From the NCBI GenBank assembly GCA_036346395.1, contig CM070594.1, forward strand, positions 59,009,519-59,073,518: DNA of 64,000 bases. Direction: 5' to 3'. Origin of the DNA: Hsuehochloa calcarea. Taxonomy: Eukaryota > Streptophyta > Magnoliopsida > Poales > Poaceae. Position 1 is the stretch's first letter. Each line of letters begins with the position of its first letter. The notes under the pieces were generated by a model. The model ran no database searches. It saw nothing but the letters and a program-made list of their open reading frames with translations, and was not told the origin of the DNA. Below, in pieces: positions 1-11,232 of the stretch. A program made the translations under genes and the position numbers.

Positions 1-435
1 CACTGCGTTCCTTCTCATTTCATCTTCCTAACCCCCTCTTGTCCATCTCGCTCCCTGTGAGTATATTGTAGTGGGTATATTCCAATTATTACTGCAGTTA
101 ACCAATTGGTTTATGATGGGTTGCCGTGTAATCGTTATTTGAGAAGTTACTAAAATTCCGGGTCGTTTTATGAACTCTATTTGTCGATACAATTTGCTGG
201 GACTCAACTCAAGTTGATGACTTTGCATGATTGCATCAGGGTCGACATACCCCTGCAATTATTCAGGGGATACATTATTCCTAAAGAAACTTCTCCGTGA
301 GAAATTTCTAGTCTCTTGTACCGTTTAAATCAGTTTATGCTACTTCAACTATTTTTATCACCTTGTTTTTGGAAGGCACATTTTGGCTCAGCTCTAGCCC
401 GATCTGGTCTAGCCAGCTCACCCACAATTTAAAGC
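1..435. other. No gene recognised
   Basis: AT-rich DNA without a convincing open frame, splice pattern or repeat boundary. Short open frames here have no recognisable protein features. I see nothing to annotate. Confidence 0.5.
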
Positions 436-561
436 AGAGAAAATTTTGTGTATGCCACTCAGAGTTGCCCAATTTTGCTGTGTGTCATCCGTAAACGTGA
501 AATTTTGTGTATGCCACTGGGTTGACCGAACTTGCTTCTCCATGCCATTTTCCACCAAATG
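436..561 (+). repeat. Inverted-repeat arm, partner at 17146-17275
   Basis: This stretch contains the phrase TGTATGCCACT twice and then GCTTCTCCATGCCATTTTCC. Its reverse complement recurs at 17146-17275 with most bases conserved (GGAAAATGGCATGGAGAAGC there). The two arms flank the copia element and its surrounding repeat DNA. They could be ends of an old large element or two independent copies of a dispersed repeat in opposite orientation; no target duplication was found to decide. Confidence 0.6.
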
Positions 562-599
562 AGCAAGTAAACGGTGTAGAGCTCAGTTGGAATGACAAT

Positions 600-2660
600 G
601 TTGCCTCCCATATAGCCAGGAGCAAAAACGATTTTTTCTAAATAAAAAAATAAACTATATTTTAATCATTTTTTTTAACAGAAATAACCATCAGTCTCTC
701 ATCCACCAGGTGACTAGAGTTCTGGACCAAATCGCGCGATTGAGGCCTGTCGACACTCAGTCGTGTGTCAAGCGGACGATGTTGAGTTACGTCGTCCAGT
801 CGCGCCTCCTCCGCGCTACTGGAAGGCGTCTGCCACCAGTTGCGCCTCCATCATGCGACTGGCAAGCGCCTGACGCCAGTGGTGCCACACTATCACGACT
901 GAGGGCCAATATTGCTTGATTCCAATTCTCCTACCTGAATCCACTCGCGAGGCAGAAGGAGGGGAAGGGAGGAGAGCACCAACGGCAGAGAAGAGGAGGG
1001 GCGGAGAGGAGAGTGCCAGAGGCAGCAGAGAAGAAGTGGCAACACTCTGCCATCTGCTTTTCATGCCGAAATGACCAGACCCTGGTTCCAGCTTTTCCAC
1101 ATGAATTGACAACTCGCTGAGCTATTCTGTACCCAAAGATTCCTTACAACAGACACGAGGGACTTTCATTCACCAAAATTTACTCCCTCGACACTACATC
1201 CTAACCGCCTATAAAACAAAGGCATATTCCACCACTACAGACAAGACCACATCTGAGCTAGTTTGGAAAACAGGAAGAGGGGAGGGAGAAGAGAGGTACG
1301 GGAGGTCACTCAACCTAGTTTGGGGATGTCGGACTATGGGGAGATGCTATGGAAGCAGAAATAGGCTGCCAAGAAGGCACATACGTACCTTGATAGTTCT
1401 ACTAAGGATGCTCTTGTACAACTAGAGTTTCCACGCCCACAGTGCGACTGTGGTAACTCAACATAGATAATTCAATCTACACATCTTAGTACCACCGCAC
1501 GACTTTCTACATGAGCGGGGATTGCCTCGTAAGTGAATGCCATACTTTGATATTTCACATTGCATGCTGTATTTTAAATATTGCTAACTTTATCTGTGCC
1601 TGGCGGTTGTCGGCGCATTGCTACTTTTTCTAGATGATCGAAAGTCTGGAGAAGTACAATAAGGCAATAAGGCATTCATTCAGCAGGAATACATACTGAA
1701 CTAAATAGTTGCACCCGAGGCCTTTACCCGTTGGAAACCTTACTCAACTGGGAGTGGGGAAGATAAGGGAAAGACACCGATGATCCATGATACCCTTGTT
1801 GCACTGAATATTATTCTGGACAAGGACATGCCTGAAAAAGACCTTTGGGTTGAGTACTGCAAGGTCTGCGCGAAGGCCCACGCCCACAAGAGGGAGTAGG
1901 GTGTATGTCAACAAGACTTACTTGATTTTCATATCAAGTATTTTTCTTTCCAAAAAGCGTGTTCGTATTGTAGTTGTAGTTCGAATCGAAGGTTCATGTA
2001 TGTAGTCATTTGTACTAAGGAATAGCCAAGCAAACATATGCACCTAATAAGACTCTACGTGTCATGTAATTCAGACATTCATGGTCAAGTGTTATGCCGA
2101 GCTTGCAATCTCATCTTCGTTGCTCTATTCTCTCCTCGCTCAAACCGAAGCTTAAAAAATATTTTGCCAAATTTAGGGTTATTTGTGTAAAAACTTAAAA
2201 GGCTGAACATCCACAGAAAATGATAAAAATATGATTTATTTACAAATAATTGCAGTAAGCAAACTTTCGCTTTTTTACCACTAGCAATTATTCACAAGCA
2301 ACTCTTCCAACTATTTAATTTTATAAAATTAAAGATAAGTTTATTTGAATTATTTCTTAAAACAAAATTAACCTACTGTTGCTGGGTGAGAACGCGATTG
2401 GGCTCAGTCACTGGCCTGATCTGTGACTGTCCTTAGTCGCGTTCTAGCCTAGTAACTGTGCCCAACACGAGCCTCAGTCGCTTTTTCATCGCGCGACTAG
2501 GCCTCCCACATCAGCTAATCGCTAGGCCACAGAGTGATTGAACGCAGTCACGTAGTAGCCCAATTATTTTGTGAAAAATATTAAAATGTGATTTATTTAT
2601 GTAATTTTTCTTAATAAATGGTTAATTTTGAAAAAAATTCAAACAAAAATAGTGCAACAA
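600..2660. mobile_element. Possible decayed inverted-repeat DNA transposon
   Basis: The left side (about 634-920) is an AT-rich run followed by a stretch full of GCGACTG/CAGTCGCG-type motifs. The right side (about 2380-2650) shows the mirror order: the same kind of motifs and then an AT-rich run. The arrangement resembles long terminal inverted repeats of a MULE-type element. Identity between the arms is low and no target duplication is visible, so the call and both ends are tentative. Confidence 0.25.
1326..1899 (+). pseudogene. Degenerate GRF-like zinc-finger reading frame
   Basis: Read on the plus strand, the segment starting MSDYGEMLWKQK is followed after a stop by FPRPQCDCG, the start pattern of GRF-type zinc fingers common in plant transposon proteins. 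Further on lies LDKDMPEKDLWVEYC, ending in a stop at about 1899. Stops and frame changes separate the pieces and no complete Cys/His set can be read, so this is at best a remnant. It lies inside the possible inverted-repeat element at 600-2660. Confidence 0.25.
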
Positions 2661-3465
2661 CTCACGTCCCCGCCCGTCTAGCCTGAAGCCAGCTTCTTCA
2701 TCGCGCCCTCGTTGTTGTTCTGGTCACCAGTGAGCTGCTACCACCCTTCGTCCCTCACCGCAGCAAAATCCCCTAATTTCTTCCCCAATTTGGTTTGTCT
2801 TGTCAAATTGGTTTCATCATCCTATTCCCTTTCCCCTTGCGATCCTATTGGGTCGCCTGTTTGTCACCTTCATCCCCAAGAGGTACGCCATTGTCGCCAT
2901 GCGTGCCGACCCATCTCTCCAAGCAAACACTGTGCAACGCCATCTGTGCCACCTTGGCCGCCGCATCCTCTAGGGTCTTTACCCGCCCTCATCAATCCTC
3001 CTAGCAGCGACACTCAAGGCGGCGACGACAGCTGACAGCTGACAGCCTACTAGTGGCCGGCATCGCTTCTCCCAAACCCTAGCGGTGGCGACTGTTTCCA
3101 AATAGGGATTTTGGTATATTACGGAGGAAGAGAGAGATGGAGAGTAGGGACAAGGCATGAGGTTGATAGGGTATTTTTGTCATTCGACAAGCCTGGCTAT
3201 AGGTGGCTAAATGAGTCATGCCTGCCAGGCTAGCCCGAGTCACGGTAATGTTGGTTCGACCTAGACACAGCCCAGCCTGACGGCTAGATGGGTTGGGCTG
3301 GCACTACCCGAAGCACCATGATTGGGTCACGACCTTGGCCCAACAGGCCATCTGAGCACGACATGCACAATACTACGCTTGGCATGGCGGGCGCGAGGCG
3401 ATGGGCGCGGCGGAGGTGGCGGTTCCTGCGACGGAGGTAGCAGCAACACATAGTGAAGATGGCGC
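2661..3465. other. No gene recognised; GC-rich flank of copia insertion
   Basis: Moderately GC-rich sequence with short pyrimidine-rich open frames of low complexity and no protein motif. The last bases, GCGGT at 3466-3470, are the left target duplication of the copia element that follows. Similar GC-rich trinucleotide-like DNA continues to the right of the element at 16732, as expected for one interrupted locus. Confidence 0.4.
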
Positions 3466-3470
3466 GCGGT

Positions 3471-4899
3471 TGTTGGATCAAGGATAACCGACTAGAGGGG
3501 GTGAATAGGAGGTTTCTAAAAAATCTAGATCAAATTAAACAATTTTGCAAGATGAACTAAGCAAAGCTATCTATCACAAGATATATGCTACAAAATTAAT
3601 TATAATAAGTAAAGATAAGAAATAACCGCAATGGGACAAAGAGGTTTTTCCCGTGGTATCGAAGATTTGTCGATCTTCACTAGTCCACGTTGAGGAAGCT
3701 TGACTCGATCAAGCCGGCTCCACAAATTAAGCCTTCCCTCGTAATCATTTGGTTGTTCTTTCTCCTCTCCGGAGTTGGTGAACACCGACCAATCACAACC
3801 GGCGTCGGGACTCTTCACAAACTTTTTGAAGAGATCACCGCGCAACCTCCGCCAAGCCGTCTAGGTGCCGACAAGCACCAAGAGAATAGACCTTGACATT
3901 CGTTTGACGGCAACCAAGAGCCAAAGGATCAACTAGAATGTAATGCTCTCGGTTTTGCTCACAACCTCACAAATTTGTGCAAATAGAGTAAATGAGGAGT
4001 GAAGAGAGTGCTCAAAGCTCAAATGTATTGAATGAATGCTCAGCAATAAAACCTTGAGCTGGTGGGGGTGCATTTATACCCCCCACAACCAAATATGACC
4101 GTTACACGAAGAATCCAGAAAAATTCAGGGAAATCGGAACTTCCGCCCTTGCATCGAGTGTACTGCAACGGTCATTATAGTGGCATTAAATACTCTGATT
4201 ATAGCCGTTGGATTTATGTGCGGAACTTCCGTCAACTAAAGTTCTGTTCGTCCAATAATCGGAAGCTCCGCTCATCTCATGGCGGAACTACCGCACTTGC
4301 GAAAAATGGCTAAGTCCCCAAAAAAGGTACTCTCTGGAAAAAACATTCCGCAAGAATTTCAGAGCAACCGATAATCGAAACTTTCGCTCGTATCATGGCG
4401 GAACTACCGCACTTGCGAAAAATGGCTAAGTCCCCAAAAAGGGTACTCTCTGGAAAATACGTTCCGTGAATATTTTGGAAGATCCGCCCAGCGGAAGTTC
4501 CGCAGTTATAACGCCGGAACTTCCGATTACGTACTGAAAAGATGATTTTGATTTTAAAACCAGACCAAGAGAGCATGCATGATCCTAAGTTGATCCAAAG
4601 GCATAATGAAGTGCTTTCAAGCAACTAGACAAGCTCCCCCTTAATAGTACGGTATTTATCCTAAAATCCGGTCTTCCACCATACTCCAAAGATCGGTAAA
4701 ATTCAAAAGGGTCCTAGTCTATTTGTACCTTGCCCTTGAGACAAACTCCATCTTCTTGACATTCTTTGACATGCAGCTCCTTGATTTGACTTTGTCATTT
4801 AGGTCTATGCCTTGCAATCACTTCAACAAACATATTATTCCCATATTCACATAATGTCATTAATTACCAAAACACATTTTAGGGGCCTAGGTGCTTTCA
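3471..4899 (-). repeat. Left LTR of copia element (3' LTR)
   Basis: 1429 bp, matching 12711-13960 plus 16542-16726. The outer edge is TGTTGGATCA and the inner edge CTTTCA. It carries an unusual density of imperfect palindromes of the form CGGAA-N-TTCCG (for example near 4136, 4222 and 4493) and an internal duplication at about 4262-4495. Compared with the right copy it lacks about 22 bp near 4140, between two similar motifs. Confidence 0.92.
4262..4495. repeat. Tandem duplication of about 116 bp inside LTR
   Basis: The phrase GGCGGAACTACCGCACTTGC begins at 4281 and again at 4397, followed each time by the same 60 or so bases. The corresponding doubled segment is also present in the right LTR (about 13510-13740), so the duplication was already in the element when it inserted. 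Confidence 0.8.
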
Positions 4900-4917
4900 A
4901 TCTCCCCTTTTTGGTAA
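4900..4917 (-). other. Polypurine tract of copia element
   Basis: Read on the minus strand this is TACCAAAAAGGGGAGAT, directly next to the start of the 3' LTR. Such a tract primes plus-strand DNA synthesis in LTR retrotransposons and has this form in SIRE-like elements. Confidence 0.8.
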
Positions 4918-5257
4918 TTGATGACAACACAATAATGATGTGAGAGATATTTTGTTTGAAACAGAAAGCTCCCCTTAACATGTGCATATTGAGTAGAAGA
5001 TAATGCAAAGCACATGTTTCGATTTTCAGAAAATTTTGGCGGAGTTTCTATTGATAGTTGATCCTTGAAAATGACAATATCGAATGACAATGTTTGGAGA
5101 TAATGAAAAAATATATCATAAGCATTCAACATCATAACCATAAACTCAGATCCAAGTACAACAAAAATATCCAAATAACATGAGATATCATCACAGGCAA
5201 AATATTATCAAAGTTATTACAAAGTCATTACAAACCATAATTAAAACGACAGTTCTA

Positions 5258-6660
5258 TTACATAATAGATAAGTTCCCCTTAAGCTCTCGCACTGACTCA
5301 CTCCTCTCCCCCTTTGTCATCAAGTGACCAAAAAGAGCTTCACTCTGCAGGAGGGTCTTGTGGAGGATAACTAGAATGAGAGCGGAGGCGTCGACATGCA
5401 AAACGGACTGTAGGAGGAAACTGCTCTGCAAAGCTGGTTGAGGGGGCAACCAACCTGGAGGTAGTAGCAGCCTCAAATGCATCCCACCGAGTGTTGGTTG
5501 CTGCTTGAAAAGCTCCTGAGATGCTTTCATCTCCAAGATAGTAGCATAAATTTGATCAAGTGAGGCCTGGCCTTGTGGAGGGGCAGCAGCAGGGGCAGCA
5601 GCAGGAGCGGCTTCTGGGTCTTCTGCTGGAGGGTGCCAAAGGTTGGCAGGAATAGGAGGACCCTCTCTAGGCTTATAGAACTTGTGGGGTGAAGGCGTAG
5701 CTCCATTATAATCAGTTTGACGAATAATCAGGGCCATAATATTTGGAGCAAAATTTATCCTCTTGACCCGATCATTCTTGGAGTCTGCAATCTCCCTCAT
5801 AATAACATCAACTACATCAAATTTTCTCCCATGCATGATGCAGTCCATAATGTTCCATACATGACCCCTTATTGCATCATAATTCCGCTTTTTGGTAACA
5901 TAGTATGGTTAATTATCCGATTTACCAAGCTGGGAATAGGGAGAAGACCAGTTATCTTACCAGGGACAAATCTTTGAGTGGTGTCATAAAATTCAGTCCA
6001 AGCATGAAGAGGAAGAACATGTCTATCATAAATCTGCTCAAACCTACTTGACTCTATATCCAAGGCATTCTCAAAAGCATGTTTTGTGCAGGAGTATTTG
6101 ACTGTCCCAGTCATCCAGGTAAGCTCAGAGAAATCTGAAGAAATATGCACTGTGGCATAAAATTGACGAATGATTTCGTCATTATAATTGCATTTGAGTG
6201 CCACAAAGTTATAGATCCCAGCTCGCTGAAAGAGTCTATATGTGCCCTCATACTTGTCCAGCCCAGCCTATTAAGATATGATCAATTTATACACTTATGA
6301 TCGGCAAACGGCTTGTTGGGTCCACATAAGAGTTCATACACTTGCCTCTGAAAGTTGGTGTGAACGCGAGGATCATCACAGTTGCGAGGTAGCGAATACT
6401 GATTTTTATGCCGAAGAAGAGTATAATCATCGGCTGTCAGTGATTTAAGATCAATCTGTGGTTCCTCAGGCTCTCCCAATTCATCATCGGATTCTGGTTG
6501 AGAGCCCTCATCCGATGCACTCGCCTCTATATCTGAGTTCTCAGAAGTTTCCCTTTAGTCCTCAATAGCCTTCATTTATTCTTCCTGTTCTAAGGGAGGA
6601 GTTTTTGAAGATGATTGGCCAGCATCCGTATAGGGTTCTTGATAGTTTCTCGTGTCTTAG
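5258..6660 (-). pseudogene. Extra reading frame after pol in copia element
   Basis: Three adjoining minus-strand frames (6479-6282, 6204-5869 and 5848-5258) read on from one another after frame changes, giving a broken protein of roughly 400 residues. The middle part has WMTGTVKYS and a run of aromatic residues of the kind seen in the plant family annotated as putative plant transposon protein. The last part has an Ala/Pro repeat (PAAAPAAAPPQG, about 5575-5620). It lies between RNase H and the 3' LTR, where SIRE-type elements carry an extra, sometimes called envelope-like, gene. No signal peptide or membrane segment is clear, so a membrane role is not supported. The function is unknown. Confidence 0.55.
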
Positions 6661-7506
6661 GCATCTTCAAAAGAAATGAATGAAGTGTCAAAGATAGATT
6701 CAAATGAAAGAGATGAAAGTTCTATTTTTGTCAGGACAATAGGAAGTTCCGCAATTTTGAACGCCGGAACAACCGCTAGCGGAAGTCCGCATTTTCAACA
6801 ACGGAAGTTCCGATTATCCTAGGCCGATTCTAGGGCAACTAGATTTGTGGATTTTCAGTATTTTTGATGGATTGAGTCCATGAAATCGATGCATATACAT
6901 CATATAACACCGAATAAACCTATTTGCCTAAGAAATTTCCACAGAATTCATCTACATTTGCATTTCAAAAATTCAAATCTAGGGTTCATGAGAAGAAGAA
7001 AGGGGGAAAGATTTTACCTTGAGCAGAGTAGTGAATGAACCCTGGAGATGCAAAAGATTGGACGGGATTGAAGAAAAGCCGAAGAAAAATCAAGTTTTTC
7101 GGTGGATCTTCGGGAGAGAAGAAGAGAGCGCGGGAGAAGAACATCGGCGGCAGGAGAGAGACTGAGAAACGGAGGAACCGTAGGGAAGTTAATGCCTCCC
7201 AACTGCCGAAAAATGGAAGTTTCGCATTCAAGAATGAAGTTCCGAATCGAAGTTCGGACCGAAGGCGGTAGAGTTCGATTATCCTGACACTTCATGTAGA
7301 GAGAGCTGAATTTAATAATTTTGCAAATAATCCTTAGTTTTGCACTCAACCAAGTATCATTCAGGATTATTATGCAATAAGAAGACTAATGTCTATCTAA
7401 GAAAATAATTTTTACGAACATATCGCATTTGGTGCAAAAATTTGAGAAATGACACCTTAAAAAATGGCAAAAATGCAACTTAGTCCCAAAGTGCATGTAC
7501 AAGAGT

Positions 7507-7915
7507 TCAAGCGACATTTGAATAGTCAATAACATTTAACTCATTCCTCAAGAAGCAAAAACGGCCTTCATCTAAAGGTTTGGTGAAAATATCCGCTAAT
7601 TGATTTTCGGTGCATATGTGGCTAATTTCAATATCTCCTTTGCACACATGATCTCTTAGGAAATGATGGCGGATATCTATATGCTTGGTTCTTGAATGCT
7701 GGACAGGGTTGTTGGTTATTTTTACTGGACTATCATTATCACACAAAAGAGATATTTTATCAAAAGTTATTCCATAATTCATCAATGTTTGCCTCATCCA
7801 AAGCAATTGTGCGCAACAACTACCTGCGGATACATATTCGGCTTCGGCGGTGGATAGGGCAACAGAGTTTTATTTCCTGGAAGACCATGACACTAAGGAT
7901 CTACCTAAGAATTGA
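7507..7915 (-). pseudogene. Copia RNase H domain remnant
   Basis: The minus strand encodes STAEAEYVSAG, then LWMRQTLMNYG, LLCDNDSPVKI, RTKHIDIRHHFLRDH and ADIFTKPLDE in the usual order for copia RNase H. The domain degrades RNA in RNA/DNA hybrids during reverse transcription. The segment before about 7806 lies in a different frame from the rest of the domain, so a frameshift has occurred. Confidence 0.85.
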
Positions 7916-7923
7916 CAACTCCC

Positions 7924-8965
7924 TCAGGTTCTCTTTCTATCCACTTTACAACCCGCATAGTCCGAATCCGAATATCCAATCAAATCAAATTTAGCACCTT
8001 TTGGATACCAAAGGCCAATGCTTGTGGAATGCTTTAAATATCTTAATATTCTTTTAACAGCCACTAAATGACATTCTTTTGGTGCCGATTGAAAACGTGC
8101 ACACATGCAAACGCTAAACATAATATCGGGTCTAGATGCGGTAAGATAAAGCAAACTACCAATCATAGACCTATAAAGCTTTAAATAAATAGTTTTACCT
8201 CCTTCATTTAGATCAAGATGACCATTTGTTGCCATATGAGTCTTGATGGGCTTTGCGTCATCCATGCCAAATCTTTTGAGTAAATCCTTCACATACTTGG
8301 ATTGACTTATGAAGGTCTCATCTTTGAGTTGTTTGATTTGAAGTCCAAGGAAGAAACTAAGTTCTCCTATCATTGACATCTCAAACTCCCTAGACATCAT
8401 ATCACCAAATTCTTTACAAAAATCTTGATTAGTGGAACCAAAAATTATATCATCAATATAAATTTGACAAACAAAGAAATCACCATCAATAATTTTAGTA
8501 AACAAAGTTGTATCAACCTTTCCGATTTTGAATCCCTTAGAGAGTTGAAAATCTCAAAGGCGCTCATACCATACTCTAGGAGCTTGCTCATACCAGAGGT
8601 TGTTCAACAAAAATAAGTTCAGATATTTTACCATTTAAGAAAGTACTTTTAACATCCATTTGGAATAATTTAATATCAAAGCATGATGCAAAAGCAAGTA
8701 AAATACGAATAGACTCAAGTCTTGGTACGGGTGCAAATGTTTCATCATAATCTAGACCCTCGACTTGAGTATATCCTTGAGCAACTAACCTTGTCTTATT
8801 TCTTATCACAACTCCATTTTCATCTTGTTTATTTCGAAAGACCCATTTTGTGCCAATAACATTATGCTCCTTGGGACTTTCCACCATTGCCCAAACATCA
8901 TTCCGGGTGAAATTATTTAGCTCTTCATGCATAGCATTCACCCAATCCGGATCTTCTAGTGCTTC
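7924..8965 (-). pseudogene. Copia reverse transcriptase remnant
   Basis: The start of the domain reads EALEDPDWVNAMHEELNNF, then GTKWVFRNKQDENG, RLVAQGYTQVEGLDYDETFA and FQMDVKSTFLNG. The active-site YIDDI is encoded at about 8449-8460, followed by FFLGLQIKQ and TASRPDIMFSV. Between VEQPL (about 8590) and QAPRVWYERL about 25 residues are missing, and a stop follows, so the enzyme is dead even before other changes. The conserved QMDVK and YIDD residues remain. Confidence 0.9.
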
Positions 8966-9099
8966 ATCTATACATTTTGGTTCAAGAGAGAAAACAAAAG
9001 AGTAATGTTTACAAAAAGAAGCAATACAAGAGCGAGTTTGGACACCCTTACTCACGTCACCCAATATTTGGTCTATTGGATGGTCTTTAGCTATTGTGT

Positions 9100-10262
9100 T
9101 GTGGATTCTTGGAGGTAAATTCAATGATTGATCATCTTCCTTGACATCTTCTTCATGGTGATTAACTTGATTTGTCACAGAAGAGGTAGGCGGTTTGACT
9201 TGCGTGGAAGATGATGGTTCATTTTGATCTTCTTTAGGCTTAATGTCTCGAATTTGCATGGTCTTCATTGCTTCCATAAGAGCTCCATTACCTACATCAT
9301 CAAAATCTTCTTGCTCTTCTTGAGAGCCGTTAGTCTCATCAAATTGTACATCGTGTCTTTCTTCAACAATACCACTAGTTTTGTTAAAGACACGATATGC
9401 TTTGCTATTTGAAGAATAACCAAGTAGAAAACCAACATCACAACGACTTCCAAATTTAGAAAGTCGAACACCCTTTCTTAAGATATAACATTTGCAACCA
9501 AATACTCTAAAGTAAGAGATGTTCGGTTTTCTTCCAATAAAGAGTTCATAGGAAGTCTTTTTCAAAATCCTATGCAAATAAAGACGGTTTATGGTATGAC
9601 AAGCGGTATTGATGGCTTCCGCCCAAAAGTGATCGGAAGTATTATACTCATCAAGTATTGTCCTAGCTATTTATATTAATGTACAATTTTTACTCTCTAC
9701 AACTCCATTTTACTTGAGTGTAGGTAGTGGAAAGCTCATGCTTTATTCCAAGTTCATCACAATAATCTTCAATATTAGTGTTTTTGAACTCGGAACCGTT
9801 ATCACTACGGATTTTCTTTATTTTGAAATCAAATTCATTTTGAGCCCTTTTAGCAAAACTTTTAAAAATCTTGGAGGCTTCACCTTTGTCATATAAGAAG
9901 AATACACATGTATATCTAGAGTAATCATCTACAATGACTAAACAATAGCTATTGCCCTCAATGCTCTTATAGGTTGTTGGCCCGAACAAATCCATATGTA
10001 AGAGCTCCAATGGCCTAGAGGTTGACATGATACTTTTGGAAGGATGAGAGTTAGCAACTTGCTTCCTGGCTTGGCAAGCGCTAAAAAGTCCATTTTTCTC
10101 AAACTTCACATACTTTAAGCCAACCACTAAGTCATGTTTGAAAAGCTTTTTGAGTTGAATCATTCCCACATGACCCAGTCTTCTATTCCATGGCCAACCC
10201 ATTGAAGTTTTTGCAATCAAATAAGTTTTCAAACAAGATTCATTTGAGGAGAAATCAGCCAA
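9100..10262 (-). pseudogene. Copia integrase remnant
   Basis: The N-terminal part reads WNRRLGHVGMIQLKKL with only one of the usual zinc-binding cysteines evident (SACQARKQ). The catalytic core follows: LHMDLFGP (first Asp), IRSDNGSEFKN (second Asp) and, after a frameshift at about 9700, NGVVES (catalytic Glu). The C-terminal part continues from 9577 with SYELFIGRKPNISYFRVFGC. A stop and the frameshift near 9665-9720 break the gene. Integrase would join element DNA to the host chromosome. Confidence 0.88.
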
Positions 10263-10286
10263 ATAAAGATTGCCAAATATAAAACC

Positions 10287-10640
10287 TTACAAAATCATTT
10301 CGTTTTCTTTTTCCTTAAAAATAGTAACTTCCTTTTTAGAGAATGAGCAAGTTAATCCAAGATCACATAATTGAGCAACGGATAGCAAATTAAAATTTAA
10401 TGTTTCTACTAAAGACACATTTGAAATGGAAATGTCATTTGAGATAGCAATTTTACCTAAGCCAGTCACCTCTCCTTTGCTATTGTCACCAATCGTGATC
10501 TTTTCATTTCCGCTCCTATTCTCAAATGAGTGAACATTTTCCGGTCTCCGGTCATGTGTTGAGTGCAACCACTATCGAGCACCCAATGCCTTCCACCGGT
10601 TTTGTAGTTCACCTACAAAAGGAATCAAGTTCTTTTTGGT
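10287..10640 (-). pseudogene. Copia aspartic protease remnant
   Basis: The minus strand reads HWVLDSGCTQHMT at about 10565-10600; the DSG triad is the catalytic motif of retrotransposon aspartic protease, which cuts the Gag-Pol polyprotein. It is followed by GKIAISNDISISNV and FNLLSVAQLCDLG, both usual in this family. A short frame break separates this segment from the gag end and from the integrase. Confidence 0.85.
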
Positions 10641-10657
10641 ACCCATATTTGTTTGGG

Positions 10658-10927
10658 TCATTGGAGGTTAGTTATCAATGATTTGGGCACCCAAATAGCA
10701 TTCTTCTTAACACCTAAAATTGAAGTGCCAACAAATCTAGCAATTACTTTTCCATCTTTGGCCTTTTTAAGCATATAGCATGAGTCAAACAAGCCAACAG
10801 ATGAAATCTTACCAATAGAACAATTTTGTTGCACATGTCCTATTTCCCGGCATTTATGGCAATACTTACCATTTTGCTTAACAAACCTTACGGGCTTTTT
10901 TACCGATTTCTTACCTTTCTTAGGCAC
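10658..10927 (-). pseudogene. Second zinc-knuckle segment of copia Gag-Pol
   Basis: Encodes PKKGKKSVKKPVRFVKQ and then CHKCREIGHVQQNC, a CX2CX4HX4C zinc knuckle that binds RNA. It ends in IWVPKSL. SIRE-like elements commonly carry two knuckles, and the first is in the main gag frame at about 11700. A frame change near 10930 separates it from the upstream part. Confidence 0.75.
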
Positions 10928-11232
10928 ATACCCAAGTCCTTCCTTGTTGAATGAGCATCTTTACTCACTCAAAACTTATCAAGGGTAGCTTTGCCCTTGA
11001 AACATCTTTCCAAGCTCTTACTTAGCTTGGTAACTTGCTACTTTAGCTCATTATTCTCTACAAATAGCTTATCACAAGATTTAGCATTTTCAATTTTGGA
11101 ATCAACATTTGAGCTACATGGCATAGCAAACAAATCTTCGTAAGAAGTAGATATGCTAGTTCTAGCAATATTTACACTAGGCATTCTTTCTTGAATATCA
11201 CAAGTAATACCAATGCTAGTGCAAGACTTATC

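Noticed and set aside
2712..3035. 107-codon frame as a gene
   Set aside because: Pro/Ser/His-rich, no motif, overlapped by another open frame, in a repeat-rich flank.
3900..4500. Heat-shock elements in the copia LTR
   Set aside because: GAA and TTC are separated by one base rather than two, so the motif does not meet the heat-shock element pattern.
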